A stretch of DNA of 64,000 nucleotides from the NCBI GenBank assembly GCA_023391695.1, contig JAEWAK010000067.1, forward strand, positions 1-64,000, written 5' to 3'. Both the position numbers and the translations under genes were made by a program. Below, piece by piece: positions 26,705 to 36,429 of this stretch. Below the pieces are notes generated by a model. It had not been told where the DNA came from. It saw only the letters and a list, made by a program, of their open reading frames with translations, and searched no databases. Every line of letters begins with the position of its first letter. The first letter of the stretch is position 1. This DNA comes from Bacillota bacterium. Its GTDB lineage: Bacteria > Bacillota > Clostridia > Lachnospirales > Lachnospiraceae.

Positions 26705-26899
26705 CTATAATTTACTGCCATTATCTACCCAGTTTTTTGCCTTTTCCACATTATATTCATCGGGTATACCGACATGGCTGTCGTCCTGCATCTTTTCCGT
26801 ATTCGCCCATGCAGCGGTTCCCTCGTTATTGGTAAAATCAATTTTCCCGAGCCTTTTGTTATCCATACCGCTCAGTGTTTGTTCCTTATTATTCTGCAT
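26705..26899 (-). CDS. Small DUF3787-type protein
   Basis: 64 aa with the pattern TAAWANTEKMQDDSHVGIP, then NVEKAKNWVDNG, which I recognise as the clostridial DUF3787 family of unknown function. It is hydrophilic and has no signal peptide. AAGGAGG lies 8 nt before the ATG, a strong ribosome-binding site, which supports it being real despite its size. It ends 15 bp before nifJ and is probably cotranscribed with it. Confidence 0.75.
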   Translation of the reverse strand: MQNNKEQTLSGMDNKRLGKIDFTNNEGTAAWANTEKMQDDSHVGIPDEYNVEKAKNWVDNGSKL

Positions 26900-26982
26900 A
26901 GTAAAATCCTCCTTCCTGCATATTAAAATTTATAGTTATTAAATTCTCCAATTTCATTGTATTTATGCAAAGTTAACCATAA

Positions 26983-27291
26983 TTAAGAATGGAGTTTCGC
27001 CTGTTCCTGCCGTAAGAAATTAATCCGGCAGAGCAAAAACTGCCTTGAATTTCCGGACAGGCTGAAAATTAATTCAGCAATGTCCGTGAATTCAAGACAG
27101 CTTTCTAAATTAAACGTGACTAACAGATACGTTCCAGAGTGTGTTTGAACCAAATGCTCGTATCGGGCTGGATGCTCCTCTTTGTGGGAGGCAAGAAACT
27201 TGTTTTGGATACGTAGCAGGGCTATGTTCCCAAAATTGTGACGCAGCATACCGTAAAGTAGAGCGTTCAGAACGGTGTAATGATTTTTCAA
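26983..27291 (-). CDS. Uncertain small ORF or repeat remnant
   Basis: An open frame of 102 aa starting MKNHYTVLNALLYGMLRH, directly downstream of the GGDEF-EAL gene, whose stop overlaps this region (gap 7 bp). There is no good ribosome-binding site, the residues show no recognisable motif, and a second overlapping frame (27110-27295) is also open. The base composition is more balanced than in the neighbours. It may be a diverged intergenic repeat or transposon scar rather than a gene. I give it only as an unexplained open frame. Confidence 0.25.
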   Translation of the reverse strand: MKNHYTVLNALLYGMLRHNFGNIALLRIQNKFLASHKEEHPARYEHLVQTHSGTYLLVTFNLESCLEFTDIAELIFSLSGNSRQFLLCRINFLRQEQAKLHS

Positions 27292-27298
27292 ACACGCT

Positions 27299-30235
27299 TT
27301 AGTTCACAATTATATCATCCAAAAAATTACGGTTATATACTTCTTCCACTTCTTCCTCCTGTAAAGGTTTACTGAATAAATAACCCTGAATGTAATCACA
27401 GCCACCGTTTTTTAACCGTTTGAACTGCTCCAGGTCTTCCACACCTTCCGCCGTAATTACAAGTTCCAGGCTGTGTACAAGGGAAATGATGCTGTTCATT
27501 ACCTTTGAGCTTTCCATTCCAAGGAACTTTTCACATAGGGATTTATCCAGCTTTATCTTGTCAACCGGTATAAAAGTCAAATAATTCAGGGAAGAATAAC
27601 CGGTCCCAAAATCATCCATTGCAATCCGTATTCCGATATTCTTCAGGCGGGTCAAGAATTCCGTTGTATTTTCCGTATTTTCCATTAAAATACTTTCCGT
27701 GATTTCTATCTCCAGGTATTTCGGGTCGATCTGGTGCTTTTCCAGAGCAGCTTCCAAAAAATCAATATAATCCATATCTTTTAACTGTTTACTGGAAAAA
27801 TTAATGGCAATGGGTTTTAATTTATATCCCCTATCTTTCCACTTTGCTATCTGCTTTATGGCCTGGGTAGTCACCCAGCGGCCTATCTCTTTAATCATAC
27901 CGGTTTCCTCAGCAATGGTTATGAATTTTGCCGGTGAAATCCTGTAATTCTTCAGCCTTAGCAGAGCTTCAAAGCCTCCTATCTCCCCGGTCAATACATT
28001 TATCTGGGGTTGGTATACCAGCGAGAAACCGTCCTCCTTTAAAGCAGTCCGCAAAATATCCTCAATATCCGTTTTATTTTTCAGTTCATCCAGCATATCA
28101 ACGCTGTAAAACATGAAATTATTTTTCCCGCCCCGCTTCACACGGTACATGGCAGTATCCACATTAATGATGAGCTGGTCAATGTCATCACTGTCCTTGG
28201 GATAAAAGGTGATACCGATACTGAATTTTACATAATTTTCTTTCAGATTTAATATCAGAGGTTCTTCAAATAAATCCATAATTTTTTGAACATAGGCTTC
28301 AATCTCCCCGATCCGGGTTTCCCCTGATATCAGGACCAGAAATTCATCTCCGCCGAATCGGGAAACAAACAGCTTATCATCAATTATCCTGGATAGTTTC
28401 CGGGATATTTCCTGAAGCATTTTATCGCCGTAGATATGTCCCAGGGTATCATTAACGCTCTTAAAATTATCGATATCAAGAAGCAGGATGGCTCCCTGTC
28501 TTCCCAGCCTCAAATCTTCTTTTAATTTGTTCATAAAATTCATACGGTTGGGAAGTTCCGTAAGATAATCATGTTTTGCCAGGTATTCTATATATTCCTC
28601 CTGTTCCTTCATCCTTGTGATATCCAGTATGATGCCATGTATTATTTTTAATTCGCCGTTAATGTCTTTAAATCCTTTTCCCCTGACTAACATCCACCTT
28701 TTATTCCCGTCCTGGTGGATAACCGGAAGCTGGACATGTATTTCATCCTTAATTCCCTCTTTATAAGCACCGAATTCATCCAGTACTCTTTTTCTGTCTT
28801 CCGGGTCTAATAACAGCTCAAAGACTTTGTTAATATTCTCCTTTTCATTCAGCAGCTTGTTGATATCGTTAATAAACTGCCTGGAAATATGCATTTCATT
28901 ACTGGCCATATCATAATCCCAGACCGCACTGCCGGTACTTTCTATGGCTACGCCGTATTTCTGGTTCAAGGTTTCTATTTCTCCGGTATGCTGCTGTATG
29001 GTATCATACTGTGCCCTTAATTCTTCCTCGGAAGCCGTTAACTCTTCAAAGGTCTGGGTCAGCTCTTCATTGCTTTCCTGTAACGCTTTTTCTATTTTTC
29101 TGCGTTTTATATTATCCAGGGTCAAAATGATTACAATTACGATTAAAAATCCAAGAATGATAAGGGTATTGAATACGAGCTGCTTGTGATCTTCATAAAA
29201 ACTGACTTTTTTATTGATAAATACCGCACCTCCCGGAATCAGAGTTTTATCAATATTATATTTCTTAATTAACTCATAATCAAAAGTATATATATTGGGG
29301 CTTTCCGTCACCATGGCAATGGATTCCACCGGTGTGCCTTCCAATACCTTAACCACCATTCCTGCGGCTATTTTCCCGGATTCCAGGTAAGAAACCATCT
29401 TACCGCCCAGGACGCCCTGTCCGACACCGCCGACTTCGGCTCTGAGTATGGGGACATGGGTGTGTTCCCTTAAGATTTCCACCGCTTCCGGAATGGTAAG
29501 GACGGCTCCGGTTTTATCCGTATACATGCTTAAGTATAAAAGAATTGTGTCCTCCCCTATATTTTCAAAAATATTCTCCAGTTCTTCAAACGTATAATCG
29601 GAGGCATTAATTTCCGCAAAGTCCAGCTGTTTAAAGTATTCCCGGTTTTTATAAAACTGTTCCCGGTCCCCTCTCCCAGTCAGCGTATCATCCACAACGG
29701 CAACTACCCTGGTGGCATTTTTATTGATTTTTAACCCGAATTCAATATTCTCCTTTAAGGACATCTCTTCTACGATACCGGTAATATATTTATCAGACGA
29801 AGCAAGTTTTGCCCTGTTAAAATCATTTACACCCAGAAATACAATGGGAAGCCCTTTAAATAAATCTTCCTGATAATCCATGGCAAACTGAAGGGCATTG
29901 TCATCCCCGGCAATAACCGCATCGTAAGGTTTTAAATGCTCCATTTTATATTTTAAGAGTTCATAAAAAAGCCTCCTGCTCTTATTGGTATCAAACCGCT
30001 TGGTATCCATATATTCCACATCAAGCTGTATATGGAGAGGGTTAAAAACTTCCCTGAGCCCCGTAATCTGGTCCGGCACGCTTGGAAAACTTTCACTGTA
30101 GGAACTGATAAATAAAACATGTTTATCGGTTTCACGTCCGTAAATCAGACCAGGTTTATCAAAATATATAAATATACAAATAATAATTATAATTACAGGT
30201 ATCATGCGCAGAACGGATCGTTGTATCTTTCTCAT
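27299..30235 (-). CDS. Membrane receptor with PAS, GGDEF and EAL domains
   Basis: 978 aa; predicted c-di-GMP turnover protein. An N-terminal membrane anchor (about 9-24) is followed by an extracytoplasmic domain (about 30-355) resembling periplasmic ABC sugar-binding folds (HVLFISSYSESFPSVPDQ, AVIAGDDNALQFAMDYQ), a second helix (about 357-378), a Glu-rich coiled coil, and a PAS-like domain (about 415-545). The GGDEF domain has the intact FGGDEF motif but no RxxD inhibition site in the expected place. The EAL domain keeps FEALLR, NFSSKQL, DDFGTGYSS and DKIKLDKSL, so phosphodiesterase activity is plausible. The dominant activity cannot be told. Encoded alone. Confidence 0.93.
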   Translation of the reverse strand: MRKIQRSVLRMIPVIIIIICIFIYFDKPGLIYGRETDKHVLFISSYSESFPSVPDQITGLREVFNPLHIQLDVEYMDTKRFDTNKSRRLFYELLKYKMEHLKPYDAVIAGDDNALQFAMDYQEDLFKGLPIVFLGVNDFNRAKLASSDKYITGIVEEMSLKENIEFGLKINKNATRVVAVVDDTLTGRGDREQFYKNREYFKQLDFAEINASDYTFEELENIFENIGEDTILLYLSMYTDKTGAVLTIPEAVEILREHTHVPILRAEVGGVGQGVLGGKMVSYLESGKIAAGMVVKVLEGTPVESIAMVTESPNIYTFDYELIKKYNIDKTLIPGGAVFINKKVSFYEDHKQLVFNTLIILGFLIVIVIILTLDNIKRRKIEKALQESNEELTQTFEELTASEEELRAQYDTIQQHTGEIETLNQKYGVAIESTGSAVWDYDMASNEMHISRQFINDINKLLNEKENINKVFELLLDPEDRKRVLDEFGAYKEGIKDEIHVQLPVIHQDGNKRWMLVRGKGFKDINGELKIIHGIILDITRMKEQEEYIEYLAKHDYLTELPNRMNFMNKLKEDLRLGRQGAILLLDIDNFKSVNDTLGHIYGDKMLQEISRKLSRIIDDKLFVSRFGGDEFLVLISGETRIGEIEAYVQKIMDLFEEPLILNLKENYVKFSIGITFYPKDSDDIDQLIINVDTAMYRVKRGGKNNFMFYSVDMLDELKNKTDIEDILRTALKEDGFSLVYQPQINVLTGEIGGFEALLRLKNYRISPAKFITIAEETGMIKEIGRWVTTQAIKQIAKWKDRGYKLKPIAINFSSKQLKDMDYIDFLEAALEKHQIDPKYLEIEITESILMENTENTTEFLTRLKNIGIRIAMDDFGTGYSSLNYLTFIPVDKIKLDKSLCEKFLGMESSKVMNSIISLVHSLELVITAEGVEDLEQFKRLKNGGCDYIQGYLFSKPLQEEEVEEVYNRNFLDDIIVN

Positions 30236-30340
30236 AAATGCCCCCCCATTAAGCCGTAAAAATCATTTATATGTTGTAATATTACATATTATACCATATT
30301 ATTCCTGATTTCGCCACAATTAAAAATATTTGGCGAATAT

Positions 30341-30369
30341 AAGACAAAAAACGCAAAACACGCGTTTTG
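30341..30369 (-). terminator. Terminator of the sbcDC operon
   Basis: On the minus strand the stem CAAAACGCGTGTTTTG is followed by CGTTTTTTGTCTT. It lies 16 bp past the sbcC stop and upstream of the GGDEF-EAL gene. Confidence 0.8.
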
Positions 30370-30384
30370 GAGGGAGAAATACGA

Positions 30385-33300
30385 TTAATTTATTATTTTT
30401 TCAATATAGCTGCCCTTTATATCCTTTTTCACGATAATCTGTTTATCAATCCTTTCCTTGAGTTCATCCACATGGGATATGATGCCGACCATTCGGTTTC
30501 CTGCGGTAAGATCCATCAGAGTATTAACGGACTGTTCCAGTGCTTCCGTATCCAGGGATCCAAAACCTTCATCCACAAACATGGTATCAATTTCAATACC
30601 TCCCGCATAATTCTGTATAATATCAGAAAATCCCAGGGCCAGGGACAGTGCCGCCATGAAGGATTCCCCGCCGGATAAGGATTTTACGCCGCGGATCTTG
30701 CCGGTCCAGGTATCTAGGACATTTAATTCAAGTCCGCTGGCGCCCTGCAGACTGCCTTCTTCTTTCCTTAACAGCTGGTACCGTTTCCCGGACATGTCAT
30801 AAAATCTCTTATTGGCCTCCTTAATGATCCGGACGAAATAAGCAGCCTGTACATAGGTTTCAAAGGTGATCTTCTGTTTTCCTTCCAATCTGCCGTTGGC
30901 TGTTTTAGACATAGCGCTGATATCCAGGTACTGCCTGCTTTTTTCCTCCCGTATTTTTTCAATCTCCCTGATATGGGATAAAGCCCCTTTATTCTCCGCT
31001 ACCCGGTTATGGATTTCCTTTTGCTGTTTCTCCAAAAGACTCCGCTCTTCTTTCAACATATTTATATTACCCCGGATGACACTTAAATCGATCCTGGTCC
31101 TGCCTTTGGTCTTTTCTTTAAATTTTTCCAATAAACCGTTCACCGTTTGCCTGTCCAGTTCATACTTTTTACAGGTATCCTGTGCTTTATCGATCTCCTC
31201 CTGTGACATCAGGGCCTCCCGAAAATGTTCCTCCTTCTGAAAACCATATTCATTTAACTTTACCTGAAAGTCCTTTGTCGCTGTCTCCAGGGCTGCCGTA
31301 GCTGTTACCGATTGCTCCCTGAATTCATTTAAAAGCCGGAGGGCTGTTTTTAAACCCGTATCGGCCTCATAATATTCTTTCTCCGCTTCCGTATACTTTT
31401 TTCTTAAATCATTAAGCTCTGTCTTTTTTTCCGTAATTTTTAGATTCGCCTTCTCCAGGGAATCAAATTCCAGGTTTTCTTTAATTAATCCGATTTCGTT
31501 CCGGCAGACACTTAAAACGGCGGTCAGACGATTCATTTCCTCTTTTAATAAAACAGTTTTGGAATTATATTCTTCCAGACAGTAAAGGGCTTTTTCCATC
31601 CCGGCTTCACAGGCTTCTTTCCTCTCACACTGGTGTTTTAAAGCGTTTTGCGCCTGTTCCAATTCCAGAATCCCTGCGTTCTTTTCCGTCAAAATATTCT
31701 GAAGGGATGTCCTCATCTCCAAAAGACCGGTGAATTCTTCCGGTTTTACAAATTCAAGAACAGCCTCCTTCGCCGCGTTAAGCCTTGTTTCAAATTCCTT
31801 TTTGTACTCCCTGGCTTTCATGCTGGCCTGAAGCATTTCTTCATTTATGGCATCCTTTTTTTCTTTTAACTTATTGAGTTCCGCTTCAGAGGGAGCTTCG
31901 CCGGAAATCCGTGCCGCCCTTGGGTGTTCTGCCGAACCGCATACCGGACAGGGTTTTCCTTCCTCCAGGGTCAATGCCAGGATTCCGGCCAGTTCCCTTA
32001 AGAAAGCTTTTTGTTTTTCTTCATATTCCAGACTGCAGGCTGTATATCTTTCTTCCGTCCGGATATAGGTTTTCCGGTAATTCTCAACTGCTTCTTCTAA
32101 AAGGATTAATTTTGATACTTCGGTTTCCAGCTGTTCCAGCCGGTTTCTTCCTGCCTGTTCCTTCTCCAGGGCATTCTGTAAGCCCAGGTACTGAACCGGG
32201 CTGTCTTTGAGCGTATTCAGTTCCTCTGTTAAACTTACATATAATTGCTGCGTATCCATAACTTTTTCCGACAGTGTTTTCATATTTTCCTCCAACTGTC
32301 CGGCAGCAGCGGAATAGGTTTTTTCTTCCTCCGTTAATTTTTTTAATTTATCATATTGAGGCAGGCATTCTTCCAGATTGCCGATATACAAGTTCAAATC
32401 ATCCCGGTAACCGATTTTTTGATATTCTTCATCAAATATTTTTTTTGCCGTTTTCAGCCTTTCTTCCGCCAGTGCTATGTCCTTTTTTGTATCTGCGGTT
32501 TTTACCGATAATTGATTTACCGTTATTTCTTCCCGTTTTTTGGCGTCTTCCAAAGGCTTTACATAAGTAAGCAGCTTTTGTCCTGTTTCTGCTTTTTTTT
32601 GCAAAGCCTTTATTTCGCCTTTTCTTTCCTCCTGTTCAGTTTTTCTGGCCTGAAGCCTGTCTTTCTCATCCAAATCACTGTTAATGTTTTTCCCCGTTAC
32701 TTCCTGTTTGATTAATTTATCTTTCGCCTTTTCCAGTTTCTGAATTTTTTCATTTACCTCATATAGAAGCTGATTATCTTCCACTATTATAAGCTCCAGG
32801 TACTGTAAGATACCCGGCAAATAATTTATGTTTTTCAGGCTTTTAAACTCCAGTATCTTTTGATAATGTTTCGAACTTTCTCCGCATTTAATTCCGTCAA
32901 TGTATTGCAGGATGCTTTTTTCCATATCCTCATTTTCATTTTTCAGGTTTATTTCTTTTTCCCGCAGCCTGGCAGAAAAACGCTTAAAAAATTCCGTATT
33001 AAAGACCTTCTGCAAAATTTCATTTCTCTTATCATTATCTGCCAGGAGGAGCTCTAAAAATTCCCCCTGGGCTATCATGGCTATCTGCTTAAACTGGTCA
33101 TATCCCAGTCCGCCAAGAATATCGGATAAGATACCTTTTACCTCATTCCTGCTGTCAATTTTTTTACCGTCCGGCAGCAGTATGGAAGCTCCTTTTTTCT
33201 GTTCTGCCATACCCTTACCCCTGTCACTCTTTCTGGTCTGGTCCGGATACCGGTTAATGACGTAGCGCCGGCCCTTGTGGGAGAATTCAAGAGTTACTTC

Positions 33301-33531
33301 CGTAAATACCTCAAGGGTTGCAAAATCACTCCTGACCGAATTGACTTCCCTGGTTAAACCGCTGGTTTTTTCAAACAAAGCATAGGAAATGGCGTCAAAT
33401 ATGGTTGTTTTCCCGGACCCGGTATCCCCGGATATTAAGAACAGGCCCGAACTGCCAAGTTTCTCAAAATCAATGACGGTGGTGCCGGAATAAGGTCCAA
33501 AGGCGCTCATGGTCAATTTTAACGGTTTCAT
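30385..33531 (-). CDS. sbcC: DNA double-strand-break repair ATPase SbcC (Rad50-like)
   Basis: 1048 aa SMC-like protein. Walker A GDTGSGKTT is at about residues 35-43. Two long coiled coils flank a zinc hook CPVCG near residue 528, and the C-terminal half-ATPase has the signature SLSGGESFMAALSLALG and Walker B-type MFVDEGFGSLD. With SbcD it forms a nuclease that opens DNA hairpins and trims blocked ends. The start overlaps the sbcD stop by 4 bp (translational coupling). Length and domains are complete. Confidence 0.96.
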   Translation of the reverse strand: MKPLKLTMSAFGPYSGTTVIDFEKLGSSGLFLISGDTGSGKTTIFDAISYALFEKTSGLTREVNSVRSDFATLEVFTEVTLEFSHKGRRYVINRYPDQTRKSDRGKGMAEQKKGASILLPDGKKIDSRNEVKGILSDILGGLGYDQFKQIAMIAQGEFLELLLADNDKRNEILQKVFNTEFFKRFSARLREKEINLKNENEDMEKSILQYIDGIKCGESSKHYQKILEFKSLKNINYLPGILQYLELIIVEDNQLLYEVNEKIQKLEKAKDKLIKQEVTGKNINSDLDEKDRLQARKTEQEERKGEIKALQKKAETGQKLLTYVKPLEDAKKREEITVNQLSVKTADTKKDIALAEERLKTAKKIFDEEYQKIGYRDDLNLYIGNLEECLPQYDKLKKLTEEEKTYSAAAGQLEENMKTLSEKVMDTQQLYVSLTEELNTLKDSPVQYLGLQNALEKEQAGRNRLEQLETEVSKLILLEEAVENYRKTYIRTEERYTACSLEYEEKQKAFLRELAGILALTLEEGKPCPVCGSAEHPRAARISGEAPSEAELNKLKEKKDAINEEMLQASMKAREYKKEFETRLNAAKEAVLEFVKPEEFTGLLEMRTSLQNILTEKNAGILELEQAQNALKHQCERKEACEAGMEKALYCLEEYNSKTVLLKEEMNRLTAVLSVCRNEIGLIKENLEFDSLEKANLKITEKKTELNDLRKKYTEAEKEYYEADTGLKTALRLLNEFREQSVTATAALETATKDFQVKLNEYGFQKEEHFREALMSQEEIDKAQDTCKKYELDRQTVNGLLEKFKEKTKGRTRIDLSVIRGNINMLKEERSLLEKQQKEIHNRVAENKGALSHIREIEKIREEKSRQYLDISAMSKTANGRLEGKQKITFETYVQAAYFVRIIKEANKRFYDMSGKRYQLLRKEEGSLQGASGLELNVLDTWTGKIRGVKSLSGGESFMAALSLALGFSDIIQNYAGGIEIDTMFVDEGFGSLDTEALEQSVNTLMDLTAGNRMVGIISHVDELKERIDKQIIVKKDIKGSYIEKIIN

Positions 33532-34682
33532 AAGGCCTCACCTCCCAGTTCCGTAAACAGATCCAATACTATTTTCTTCTGGCTATCATTCAGTTCCACA
33601 TTATTCTGGTTGATATAAAATTCTTCGAATAGCTCCCTGGGGCTCCGATTGGCAACATCTCCGGAGGCGGAAGTCCTTGAATTCTCATTTACTCTGGTCT
33701 TCGCATTTTCCCTTTCCAATATCAGCACATTGCGGTATACCATCCGCAGTTTCCCCATGGGATCGTAAATATCTTCCTCATCGGTCAGAATAACGTGGAT
33801 ATAGTCCTCACAATTCATATCTGTATATTTTTCATCCCGGAGCAGGTTATCCAGTTTATCCCGGATGATCCGCATATCCCTCAGCGGATGCAGGGGAATC
33901 GGGGTTACCGAAACCTGTCCTTTTTCCTTTAATTCAATACTGGTCACAGATTTTTTATGACTGCATTCGGAGAAAGAATATTTTAAAGGGGTACCGCAGT
34001 AGCGGACCGTTTCCCTTCCGATTTTCTGTGGCCCGTGGATATGTCCCAGGGCTACATAATCAAAAGAGTCAAAGACCGAAACATCGATATTATCCAGTCC
34101 TCCGACGGATAAAATTTCCGAATCCGATTTCTCCGGTTCCACACCCTGGTTGGTGACGAACTGGTGGGCCACCAGGATATTTCTATGGCCTGTGTCAATC
34201 TGTGCCGCATCAATAACCGCTTTTACTGCTTTTTCATATGTATCAAGATCCATATCCTCGAAAAAATTTGATACCATGGAAGGCTTAATATAAGGAAGCA
34301 AATAAATATTAATCTTTCCAAAGTCATCCTCCAGGGTAATATGGTCCATAGCCCCTTTAAAGGTCCCTGCAATAAATATACGGTTCTTACCCATAATTTC
34401 TTTCCCGAAATTTAACCTCTCCGGGGAATCGTGGTTCCCGCTGATGATAAATACGTTTACCCTGCGTAATTCTAACTTTGTAAGAAAATCATCAAATACA
34501 TTTACCGCATTAGCCGGTGGCACACTTCTGTCATATATGTCCCCTGCAATAAAAATCCCGTCGGGCTTTATCTCATCCACAATTCCGATTATTTCATTCA
34601 ATATATGTATCTGATCTTCGGTAAAATCCGTTTCCCTGAACTTTTTGCCGATATGAAGATCGGATATATGTAAAAACTTCAT
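33528..34682 (-). CDS. sbcD: DNA repair exonuclease SbcD (Mre11-like)
   Basis: About 384 aa metallophosphoesterase. In order: HISDLHIG (metal Asp and His), GDIYDR, SGNHDSPERL, VAHQF and ALGHIHGPQ with the late His ligands, then the capping domain. I choose the ATG at 34682, with GGAGG 7 nt upstream and the canonical start MKFLHISDLH; the frame stays open to 34766 without family similarity. It forms an operon with sbcC, ending at the terminator at 30341-30369. Confidence 0.95.
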   Translation of the reverse strand: MKFLHISDLHIGKKFRETDFTEDQIHILNEIIGIVDEIKPDGIFIAGDIYDRSVPPANAVNVFDDFLTKLELRRVNVFIISGNHDSPERLNFGKEIMGKNRIFIAGTFKGAMDHITLEDDFGKINIYLLPYIKPSMVSNFFEDMDLDTYEKAVKAVIDAAQIDTGHRNILVAHQFVTNQGVEPEKSDSEILSVGGLDNIDVSVFDSFDYVALGHIHGPQKIGRETVRYCGTPLKYSFSECSHKKSVTSIELKEKGQVSVTPIPLHPLRDMRIIRDKLDNLLRDEKYTDMNCEDYIHVILTDEEDIYDPMGKLRMVYRNVLILERENAKTRVNENSRTSASGDVANRSPRELFEEFYINQNNVELNDSQKKIVLDLFTELGGEAL

Positions 34683-34847
34683 GTTAATTCCTCCATTCCT
34701 GCACATTTTTACGCTTCTGAAGTCCGTATTTATGGAATCTTGTCCTGTGTTTTTATCATATATCACATAAAAAAGATAAACAAGTAAAAGTTAATGGAAT
34801 GAGAATATCTACTCATTTGGAAAATCCAGATACAAGGGCATTTTACG

Positions 34848-35003
34848 ATGAACCACGCGATAAAACCTTTACTGGGCGCGAAACCGGAGCATTGGGAGGA
34901 TGTACTTATAAGGATATTTTCAATCGGAAATCTTGATTTGCAGAGATTTGATACGAGACAACAGACTATTTCAGAACTATGGTCGGCCATAGATAAAAAT
35001 TGA
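34848..35003 (+). CDS. Possible 51-aa ORF of unknown function
   Basis: The frame MNHAIKPLLGAKPEHW continues to ISELWSAIDKN and stops at 35001. Its Trp- and Arg-bearing, non-repetitive composition looks protein-like, but there is no clear ribosome-binding site and no family recognised. It could be the tail of a decayed gene. It precedes another small plus-strand ORF in a stretch otherwise without genes (34683-35447). Confidence 0.3.
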   Translation: MNHAIKPLLGAKPEHWEDVLIRIFSIGNLDLQRFDTRQQTISELWSAIDKN

Positions 35004-35032
35004 AGAAAAAATAGGCTTTAAAGATAAGCTTC

Positions 35033-35299
35033 ATGCAAAAAAACTTCTATGATAATAATACCCAGCCATTTTACGATGTTACTTATATTAAAGACGGAAC
35101 AGTATATGTGGATATTGACAGGTTACTTTCATTAAAGACGGAAGATATGTATGAATGGTTTTACGAAGTGGCCGATATGGCCAGAACAAACTCTAATATG
35201 ACTTATCCGAAGTTGCCTTCCAAACTTCTGATAAAAGGCGGTGCTCTTTACCGCCGTGCATCAGACTATAGGAACATGCTTTTAGTTCCTATAGTATAA
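35033..35299 (+). CDS. Hypothetical small protein
   Basis: 88 aa beginning MQKNFYDNNTQPFYDVTYI, followed by VYVDIDRLLSL and MYEWFYEVADMAR. It is rich in aromatic residues and hydrophilic overall, with no membrane segment. The composition looks coding, but the ribosome-binding site is weak (AAGATAAGC before ATG) and I do not recognise the family. It may be a phage- or element-derived leftover together with the ORF just upstream. Confidence 0.4.
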   Translation: MQKNFYDNNTQPFYDVTYIKDGTVYVDIDRLLSLKTEDMYEWFYEVADMARTNSNMTYPKLPSKLLIKGGALYRRASDYRNMLLVPIV

Positions 35300-35365
35300 A
35301 ATTATCGACTAAAAAGAACATGAAATCAATAAAGGAAAGGATTTGAAACCCTTAACGCATATGCT

Positions 35366-35413
35366 TAATACTGGCTTGGCAGAATATGACAACCCCCTGT
35401 CAAGTCAGTATTA
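35366..35413. terminator. Imperfect hairpin between convergent genes
   Basis: Stem TAATACTGGCTTGGCAG / CTGTCAAGTCAGTATTA with two mismatches. It sits 35 bp beyond the tcdA stop on the minus strand and beyond the 35033-35299 ORF on the plus strand. There is no strong T-run on either side, so terminator function is only likely. Confidence 0.45.
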
Positions 35414-35447
35414 AAATTACTTTATTTAAGTTATCCGGTATGCAATC

Positions 35448-36206
35448 TTAATGAACACCGGTTATATCCTTAATTACTTCACCGGCAATAATAAGACCTG
35501 CTACGGAAGGCACGAAGGCATTGCTTCCGGGGATCTGTCTGCGCTCCGTACATTTTCTCTGGGCACCGGGAGGACAGATACAGTTACTCCTGCAGCTGAT
35601 GGACATATCTTCCAGGGGCTGTCTCGCGGGTTCCCTGGAATAAACCACCTTTAGTTTTTTCACTCCCCGGACTCTTAGTTCCTTGCGCATGACTTTGGCT
35701 AACGGACAGACAGAAGTTTTATAAATATCCGTTACTTCAAACCTGGTGGGGTCCAGCTTATTCCCTGCACCCATGCAGCTGATAATGGACACACTGTTTT
35801 GGTTTGCCCTCATAATCAGTTCAATCTTTCCCGTAACCGTGTCAATTGCATCTACGATATAAGTGTATTCCGAAAAATCATATTGATCCGCTACCTCAGG
35901 GGTATAGAAGGTCTGGTGGGTGTTCACCACCGCCTGGGGATTAATTTCTAAGATTCTCTCTTTCATTACTTCAACCTTATACTTGCCCACCGTTTTTCTC
36001 GTTGCTATAATCTGCCTGTTAATATTGGTAAGGCATACTTTATCATCATCAAATAAATCAAAGGTCCCGATACCGCTTCTGGCCAGTGCTTCCGCCGTAT
36101 ACCCTCCGACACCGCCGATACCAAATATAGCTACCCGTGACTGGCTTAACTTTTCCATTGCTTCCCCGCCAAATAGAAGCTCTGTCCTTGAAAACTGATT
36201 TAACAT
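35448..36206 (-). CDS. tcdA: tRNA threonylcarbamoyladenosine dehydratase
   Basis: About 252 aa, an E1/ThiF-like enzyme that cyclises t6A37 in ANN-decoding tRNAs to ct6A using ATP. The nucleotide motif GIGGVGGYTAEALARSG is near residue 28, followed by DLFDDDKVCLTNINRQIIAT, DAIDTVTGK and SCMGAGNKLDPTRF, all hallmarks of the CsdL/TcdA group. The ATG at 36206 has AGGAG 7 nt upstream; a longer frame to 36272 lacks family similarity. C-terminal Cys residues (CRSNCICPPG) are present. Transcribed alone. Confidence 0.92.
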   Translation of the reverse strand: MLNQFSRTELLFGGEAMEKLSQSRVAIFGIGGVGGYTAEALARSGIGTFDLFDDDKVCLTNINRQIIATRKTVGKYKVEVMKERILEINPQAVVNTHQTFYTPEVADQYDFSEYTYIVDAIDTVTGKIELIMRANQNSVSIISCMGAGNKLDPTRFEVTDIYKTSVCPLAKVMRKELRVRGVKKLKVVYSREPARQPLEDMSISCRSNCICPPGAQRKCTERRQIPGSNAFVPSVAGLIIAGEVIKDITGVH

Positions 36207-36429
36207 GCGGATACTCCTGTTCTGTTCTATCGATAAAATCCTAATATTAGAATCACAAATCGGATATTCCATTGCTCGCTTGTAAGGTTAAAACCTATTC
36301 TGGATCACCGGTTATTTAACCTGAAATATCATAGCATTTTATCCCTCCCATGTCAACCGGGACTTTCACTGCACCATTAATTCCTATAGGCTTCTATCAT
36401 AACAAACCGGCAGGCTTCCTCTTCTCTCT

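Noticed and set aside
34763..34990. 75-codon minus ORF upstream of sbcD
   Set aside because: Opposite strand frame reads better, no ribosome-binding site, composition rich in rare residues.
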